47,188 nucleotides of DNA from an uncultured Clostridia bacterium (GTDB taxonomy: Bacteria; Bacillota; Clostridia; Peptostreptococcales; Anaerovoracaceae): contig CAKQQT010000023.1 in the NCBI GenBank assembly GCA_934271235.1, positions 1 to 47,188 of the forward strand. The letters run 5' to 3'. A program made the position numbers and the translations under genes. This document shows positions 42,954 to 47,188 of the stretch, piece after piece; within the stretch, counting starts at the first letter, position 1; every line of letters begins with the position of its first letter. Under the pieces are notes generated by a model. The model saw only the letters and a list, made by a program, of their open reading frames with translations. It was not told the origin of the DNA and did not search any database.

Positions 42954-44870
42954 ATGCTGGATTTTAACCTTGACGCTATGTTGTTCAACATACCGGCTGA
43001 CAAACACGAAAAGACAGACTTGATGAGAATTTTAAAGGAGCATCCGGAGGTACAATTTGTATCCATGGCCGGGTTGGATATGGTCGGCAACGACACCGAC
43101 GAGCGGATCCCGATCCGTTTATTCCTGGAAGACATGGATGATATGCTTGCACACGGCGTTCAGACAGACGGATCCAGTGTAAATCTGCCGAAGATCGCGG
43201 AACTGAACAACGCGAAAGTCGACATGATCCCGGATTTTTCCGTAAACTGGTATGTGGACTATAACTTTGACAATATCGACCGACTGACCGGACTGCCGGT
43301 CGGAACGCTGCGCATTCCTGCGTTCCTGATCCACAATGACAAAACAGAAGTGGGTTCCAGAGCGATCCTGCGCAACGCCATTGAAAAATTTAAGACAGAC
43401 CTGATGCAGATGCTCAAAGAGCATCCGTATGTTTTCCGATATATCGAGGGCGCGGAGAGCGCGGAGGACATCGAAGAGATCCGCATTACGAGCGCTACGG
43501 AACTGGAATTCTGGGTCAGAACGCCGGATGACAAGGCTGACCGGGAACAGCTGTCGACATCTCAGGAACTGAAAGAGCAATATTGGAAGCGTACCTATGG
43601 ACCGGTCCGCACCGCGTTAGAAAAAAGCATTGAGATCCTGGATCACTACGGCTTTGAGATGGAAATGGGACATAAAGAGGTCGGCGGCGTCAAGTCCAAA
43701 CTGACCAGCACCGGTAATCATGATCACATCATGGAACAGCTGGAGATCGACTGGAAATACGCAGGCGCGATGCAGGCTGCCGATAACGAAAAACAGGTCA
43801 AGTATGTGGTACGTGACGTTTTCAACCAGTTCGGGCTTGCGACGACTTTCATGGCAAAGCCGATCCCGGGCGTTGCCGGAAACGGAGAACATACGCATCT
43901 GGGCGTCTGCGCGAAACTCAAGAACGGCAAAATGATCAATCTGTTCGCACCGCAGAAGTTTGATGAGGAATTCCTTTCCCCGGTCGGCTTCGGCGCGCTG
44001 ATGGGTATCCTCAAAAACTACGAAGCCATCAATCCGTTCGTAAGCTCCACAACGGACTCCCTGAACCGACTGAAACCGGGCTACGAGGCGCCGGTCTGCA
44101 TAGTCACTTCTCTGGGTCACAGCCCGGCGGAACCGTCACGTAATCGGACGATCTTGATCGGTCTGGTGCGCGACGCCAAGAGTTCGATGGCGACGCGTTT
44201 CGAGCTGCGTGCGCCGAACCCGAAGACCAATACCTATCTGGTACTGGCTGCCGGCTACATGGCCATGTTGGACGGCATCAAGGCTGCGCTTGCCGCTGAA
44301 AAAACGCCGAAAGAACTGGAAGGCTCGCTTTCCAAAAAGTGCGGAGAGGAAGATTTTTATCTGGAAAAGGAGCGGGAGTACCGCAGCGAAAAGGACGTCT
44401 TTGAAGACTTTACCGAAGAAGAGCGTAAAAAACTCTTTGGCGTCGCGCCGGCAACCGTATGGGAGAATGTACAGGGCTTTGTAAAATATCCGCAAAAAGT
44501 CGCGGCCATCTCGGGTGAGGGCGTCATCACGCCGATCTCGCTGGAATCCTATAAGGAATCCATCCTCAGCCAGTGGAAGACCGAACTGCATAACCGGATC
44601 ATCCCGAATTACATGGATGAGGTCAGAGAATGCGTGAAACTGCACGGCGATGATGCGACGGACTATGACGTGGACAACTGGAAAGAGATCCATCGTCTGA
44701 AAGTCTATATCGCCAAGGACTCCATCGAGAGTAAGGGCCTGCTGACCAGAGCGAGAGAAGCGCTGGATGAGAACGATTTCGCGCTGGCGTCCGATCTGCA
44801 GATCGAGCTTTCGCAGAAGATGGAACAGCTGCGGAATCTGTACCTGCTTTATAAACGTAATCTGTTTTAG
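42954..44870 (+). CDS. glutamine synthetase family protein, long form
   Basis: 638 aa, ~190 longer than a typical GSI subunit. The beta-grasp N-domain has FVSMAGLDMVGNDTDERIPIR and the DGSSVN turn. Catalytic-domain motifs are TATELEFWV, KEVGGVKSKLTSTGNHDHI and VAGNGEHTHLGV (the ammonium/glutamate loop). NRTILIGLVRDAKSSMATRFELRAPNPKTN and YLVLAAGYMAMLDGIKAAL follow. The extra ~170 residues at the C-terminus are helical (QLRNLYLLYKRNLF at the end). It probably makes glutamine from glutamate and ammonia; activity of this long branch is inferred from motifs. SD AAGGAGG before ATG 42954. Confidence 0.85.
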   Translation: MLDFNLDAMLFNIPADKHEKTDLMRILKEHPEVQFVSMAGLDMVGNDTDERIPIRLFLEDMDDMLAHGVQTDGSSVNLPKIAELNNAKVDMIPDFSVNWYVDYNFDNIDRLTGLPVGTLRIPAFLIHNDKTEVGSRAILRNAIEKFKTDLMQMLKEHPYVFRYIEGAESAEDIEEIRITSATELEFWVRTPDDKADREQLSTSQELKEQYWKRTYGPVRTALEKSIEILDHYGFEMEMGHKEVGGVKSKLTSTGNHDHIMEQLEIDWKYAGAMQAADNEKQVKYVVRDVFNQFGLATTFMAKPIPGVAGNGEHTHLGVCAKLKNGKMINLFAPQKFDEEFLSPVGFGALMGILKNYEAINPFVSSTTDSLNRLKPGYEAPVCIVTSLGHSPAEPSRNRTILIGLVRDAKSSMATRFELRAPNPKTNTYLVLAAGYMAMLDGIKAALAAEKTPKELEGSLSKKCGEEDFYLEKEREYRSEKDVFEDFTEEERKKLFGVAPATVWENVQGFVKYPQKVAAISGEGVITPISLESYKESILSQWKTELHNRIIPNYMDEVRECVKLHGDDATDYDVDNWKEIHRLKVYIAKDSIESKGLLTRAREALDENDFALASDLQIELSQKMEQLRNLYLLYKRNLF

Positions 44871-44952
44871 CTTTTAGCGTCTTCCGGAGCCCGCGGGCAG
44901 CGGGCCTTGGAGGAGCGATCATAATATAACATCTGAGTTGAAGGAGAGAGCT

Positions 44953-46227
44953 ATGTTAGACATTAAGAGAATCAGAGAAGACTACGAAGGCGTCAAAGCC
45001 GGCGTAGAAAGAAGAACCAAAGGCAGCTTCGGCATTGAAAAGATCCCGGCACTGGATGAAAAAAGACGTGCGGTACTGGCTGAAGTGGAAGCTATGAAAA
45101 ACAAGCAGAACACGGTATCTAAGGAGATCCCGAAGCTGAAAAAAGCCGGAAAGGATACGACTGCGATCATGGCGGAAATGAAAGAACTGTCCGACAAGAT
45201 CAAAGTTTTGGACGCAGAGGTTTCCCAGCTGGACGCGGACATCAAGAACGCGCTGCTGAACATTCCGAACGTTCCGGCAGACTTTGTACAGGTCGGTGAA
45301 GACGACAGCGCAAATGTGGAGATCCGCAAATTCAAAGAACCGACCAAGTTTGACTTCGAGCCGAAAGCACATTGGGACATCGGTACGGATCTGGATATTC
45401 TGGACTTTGAAAGAGCAGCCAAGATCTCCGGGACCAGATTCACGGTATACAAAGGACTGGGCGCGAGACTGGAAAGAGCGATCATGTGCTTCATGCTCGA
45501 CCTGCATACCATCGATCAGGATTACACCGAGATCCTGCCGCCGTTCATGGTAAACCGCGCGGCGATGACCGGTACCGGCCAGCTGCCGAAATTTGAAGAG
45601 GACATGTTCTATGTACCGCAGAAGGACTTCTTCCTGATCCCGACTGCGGAAGTTCCGGTCACCAACCTCCTGGCACAGGAGATCGTTCCGGAAGAACAGT
45701 TTCCGATCCACTATACCGCTTACACGCCGTGCTTCCGCGCAGAAGCAGGTTCCGCGGGCCGTGACACCAGAGGCCTGATCCGTCAGCATCAGTTCAACAA
45801 GGTAGAACTCGTAAAGTTCTGCAAACCGGAAGATTCCTGGGACGAGCTGGAATCCCTGACGCATGACGCAGAGGCGGTCCTGCAGATCCTCGATATCCCG
45901 TACAGAGTCGTCAGACTTTCTACGGGCGACCTTGGCTTCTCCTCGGCATGCACCTATGATATCGAAGTCTGGATGCCGTCCTACGGCAGATATGTGGAGA
46001 TCTCTTCCTGCTCCAACTTCCTGGATTATCAGGCAAGACGCGCCAACATCCGCTTCAGAAGAGAAGGCGGCAAGGCAGAATTCCTGCATACGCTCAACGG
46101 TTCCGGTCTGGCGATCGGCCGTACCACCGCGGCAGTTCTCGAAAACTACCAGCAGGCAGACGGCAGCGTGAAGATCCCGGAAGCGCTCAAGAAGTACATG
46201 GGCGGCGCAGAAGTGATCACCAAATAA
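44953..46227 (+). CDS. serS: serine--tRNA ligase
   Basis: 424 aa, standard length. The N-terminal antiparallel coiled coil (about residues 28-105, [20 protein letters not shown]) binds the long variable arm of tRNA-Ser. Class II motif 1 is near [17 protein letters not shown], motif 2 is [20 protein letters not shown] (about 258-277), and motif 3 is [17 protein letters not shown] (about 378-394). ATG 44953 has AAGGAGAG upstream; an in-frame TTG at 44938 is rejected. No T-box in the 82-base gap. A terminator follows. Confidence 0.97.
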   Translation: MLDIKRIREDYEGVKAGVERRTKGSFGIEKIPALDEKRRAVLAEVEAMKNKQNTVSKEIPKLKKAGKDTTAIMAEMKELSDKIKVLDAEVSQLDADIKNALLNIPNVPADFVQVGEDDSANVEIRKFKEPTKFDFEPKAHWDIGTDLDILDFERAAKISGTRFTVYKGLGARLERAIMCFMLDLHTIDQDYTEILPPFMVNRAAMTGTGQLPKFEEDMFYVPQKDFFLIPTAEVPVTNLLAQEIVPEEQFPIHYTAYTPCFRAEAGSAGRDTRGLIRQHQFNKVELVKFCKPEDSWDELESLTHDAEAVLQILDIPYRVVRLSTGDLGFSSACTYDIEVWMPSYGRYVEISSCSNFLDYQARRANIRFRREGGKAEFLHTLNGSGLAIGRTTAAVLENYQQADGSVKIPEALKKYMGGAEVITK

Positions 46228-46240
46228 AGAAATAACTGGG

Positions 46241-46286
46241 AGCCTGCATCCGATTTCGCAAAGAAATTGGGCGCAGGCTTTTTTTC
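46241..46286 (+). terminator. intrinsic terminator after serS
   Basis: AGCCTGC (46241-46247) pairs with GCAGGCT (46273-46279), with an inner ATTTC/GAAAT helix, followed by a T7 run. Confidence 0.9.
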
Positions 46287-46322
46287 GTCATGCAGGCTGC
46301 CTGCGCAGCTGCACATTTTTGC

Positions 46323-46351
46323 TTGTTTCTTTTTACAGATTCCAGTATACT
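46323..46351 (+). promoter_or_regulatory. promoter of the terminal ATPase gene, with a palindrome at its start site
   Basis: TTGTTT (46323-46328), a 17-bp spacer and TATACT (46346-46351). TCACGCGCGTGA (46364-46375), a perfect 12-bp palindrome, covers the region just after the predicted start. Confidence 0.55.
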
Positions 46352-46424
46352 ATAGATAACGTATCACGCGCGTGAATGCGCGAGGAAAGTGTGCAGACCT
46401 GATCGGAAAAAGGAGTGAGGGACT

Positions 46425-47188
46425 ATGAGCAATACCGAGAAATGCAAGAAGATCTCCATCGGCGTGGAAGATTTTAAGGAATTGATCGAAAAAAACGGAT
46501 ACTTTGTCGATAAAACTTTGATGATACAAGACTTGATCGAAAGCAACGCAAAGGTCACGCTGTTCACACGGCCGCGCCGCTTCGGCAAGACCTTGAACCA
46601 GTTTATGATCCGGCGATTCTTTGAGGATGAGATCACCGAAAAAGGTGAAACGGTCGATAACAGTCATCTCTTTGACGGACTGGCGATCACGAACTGCGGT
46701 GAAGAGATCCTCGGACATCAACAGCGATATCCGGTGATCTTCCTGACCCTAAAGTCGGCAAAGCAGGATACCTACGCGCTGGCCTATATGGAATTGAAGA
46801 AACGTATCAGTGAGGAATACAAGCGCCATAAATATGTCCTGCTGGGAGAAACCCTGACGATGGACGAAAAAAGGCGCTTTGAGGCCGTGTCAGCGATCGT
46901 GGACGATGACAGTCTGTATACCGACGCGCTCGGCTTCCTCTCTGCGTGTCTTGCCAAATATCACGGAAACAACACCATCATCCTCATCGACGAGTGCGAC
47001 GTGCCGTTGGAAAACGCTTATCTGCATGGGTTCTACGAGGAGATGATCGGCTTTATCCGCTCTCTGTTTGAATCCGCGCTCAAGACCAATCCATATCTGG
47101 AAAAGGGCGTAATCACCGGGTGCCTTCGGATCAGCAAGGAGAGCATCTTTACCGGACTGAACAATCTGGAAGTGGACAGCGTGCTGCA
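46425..47188 (+). CDS. AAA-ATPase-like/PD-(D/E)xK family protein, truncated by the window edge
   Basis: The first 254 residues are visible; the frame runs off the window. SD AAGGAGTGAGG before ATG 46425. The N-terminus has the family pattern KISIGVEDFKELIEKNGYFVDKT, then a Walker-A-like TLFTRPRRFGKTLN (about residues 45-58) and a Walker-B-like TIILIDECDVPLENAY (about 186-201). This matches the AAA-ATPase-like domain (PF09820 type), which usually carries a PD-(D/E)xK nuclease domain at its C-terminus, beyond the window. These genes are often multicopy in gut Clostridia and Bacteroidetes; function unknown. It is the third ATPase-plus-nuclease-like gene in the window. Confidence 0.85.
   Translation, partial: MSNTEKCKKISIGVEDFKELIEKNGYFVDKTLMIQDLIESNAKVTLFTRPRRFGKTLNQFMIRRFFEDEITEKGETVDNSHLFDGLAITNCGEEILGHQQRYPVIFLTLKSAKQDTYALAYMELKKRISEEYKRHKYVLLGETLTMDEKRRFEAVSAIVDDDSLYTDALGFLSACLAKYHGNNTIILIDECDVPLENAYLHGFYEEMIGFIRSLFESALKTNPYLEKGVITGCLRISKESIFTGLNNLEVDSVL

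Noticed and set aside
44871..44952. T-box in front of serS
   Set aside because: The gap is only 82 bases and holds just a GC-rich hairpin without T-run or T-box motif.

Overview
The window is about 47 kb of bacterial chromosome from a low-to-mid GC Gram-positive anaerobe. The gene content points to Clostridia: AddB without RecBCD, an RF2 frameshift, GreA-LysS, YlmH, a BaiH/FadH-like flavoenzyme, an ornithine-racemase-like enzyme, lipoproteins and many U-tract terminators. Family XIII/Anaerovoracaceae-type organisms would fit, but that is inference without a database search. Most of the sequence is ordinary core genome: translation (prfB, lysS, serS, a tRNA-Lys), transcription (tex, greA), DNA repair (addB), nucleoside, amino-acid and nitrogen metabolism (deoD, ansA, a glutamine synthetase), and membrane upkeep (SPFH/NfeD).

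Layout. 1-2.8 kb: a flavoprotein reductase, then a DUF4143-type AAA ATPase bracketed by two copies of a ~90-bp repeat. 2.9-10.5 kb: prfB (programmed frameshift), tex, a HAD phosphatase and addB. 10.5-12.7 kb: an intergenic block with three 35-bp dyad repeats, then divergent ansA and deoD. 12.8-16.5 kb: racemase-greA-lysS, with LysS carrying an extra C-terminal tRNA-binding domain. 16.5-18.1 kb: a second DUF4143 ATPase behind two perfectly symmetric palindromes. 18.1-26.5 kb: NfeD/SPFH, glyoxalase, a large regulator diverging from a lipoprotein, TSCPD/CDF, YlmH and a TIM-barrel-like protein. 26.6-31.4 kb: a visibly AT-richer cassette (YfcC-like transporter, Old-Yellow-Enzyme flavoprotein, divergent ArsR-type regulator) that looks acquired. 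31.4-36.8 kb: an ABC-F protein, the metQ-metN-metI methionine importer and a TRIC-family protein. 37-46.2 kb: tRNA-Lys, a 38-aa ORF, a membrane cluster (TM protein, zinc-ribbon protein, UPF0182), glutamine synthetase and serS. 46.4 kb to the end: a truncated AAA-ATPase-like gene.

The most striking part is the methionine importer. Its transcript has a strong promoter, then a 41-codon leader ORF with a good ribosome-binding site and a Met/Cys run (residues 15-29, MMMMGMCMCSMCMFC). A perfect intrinsic terminator follows just before metQ. This is the architecture of translation-coupled attenuation, sensing methionine and perhaps cysteine, in a group of bacteria where SAM riboswitches or T-boxes would be expected. 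The first structural gene, metQ, is also a circular permutation of the normal family: the second lobe comes first after the lipobox, and the canonical N-terminal lobe comes last. Both are read directly from the sequence; their function is inferred.

Secondary signals are the two tandem palindromes with compensatory changes in front of the second DUF4143 ATPase, the repeat pair around the first one, and the 35-bp repeats after addB.
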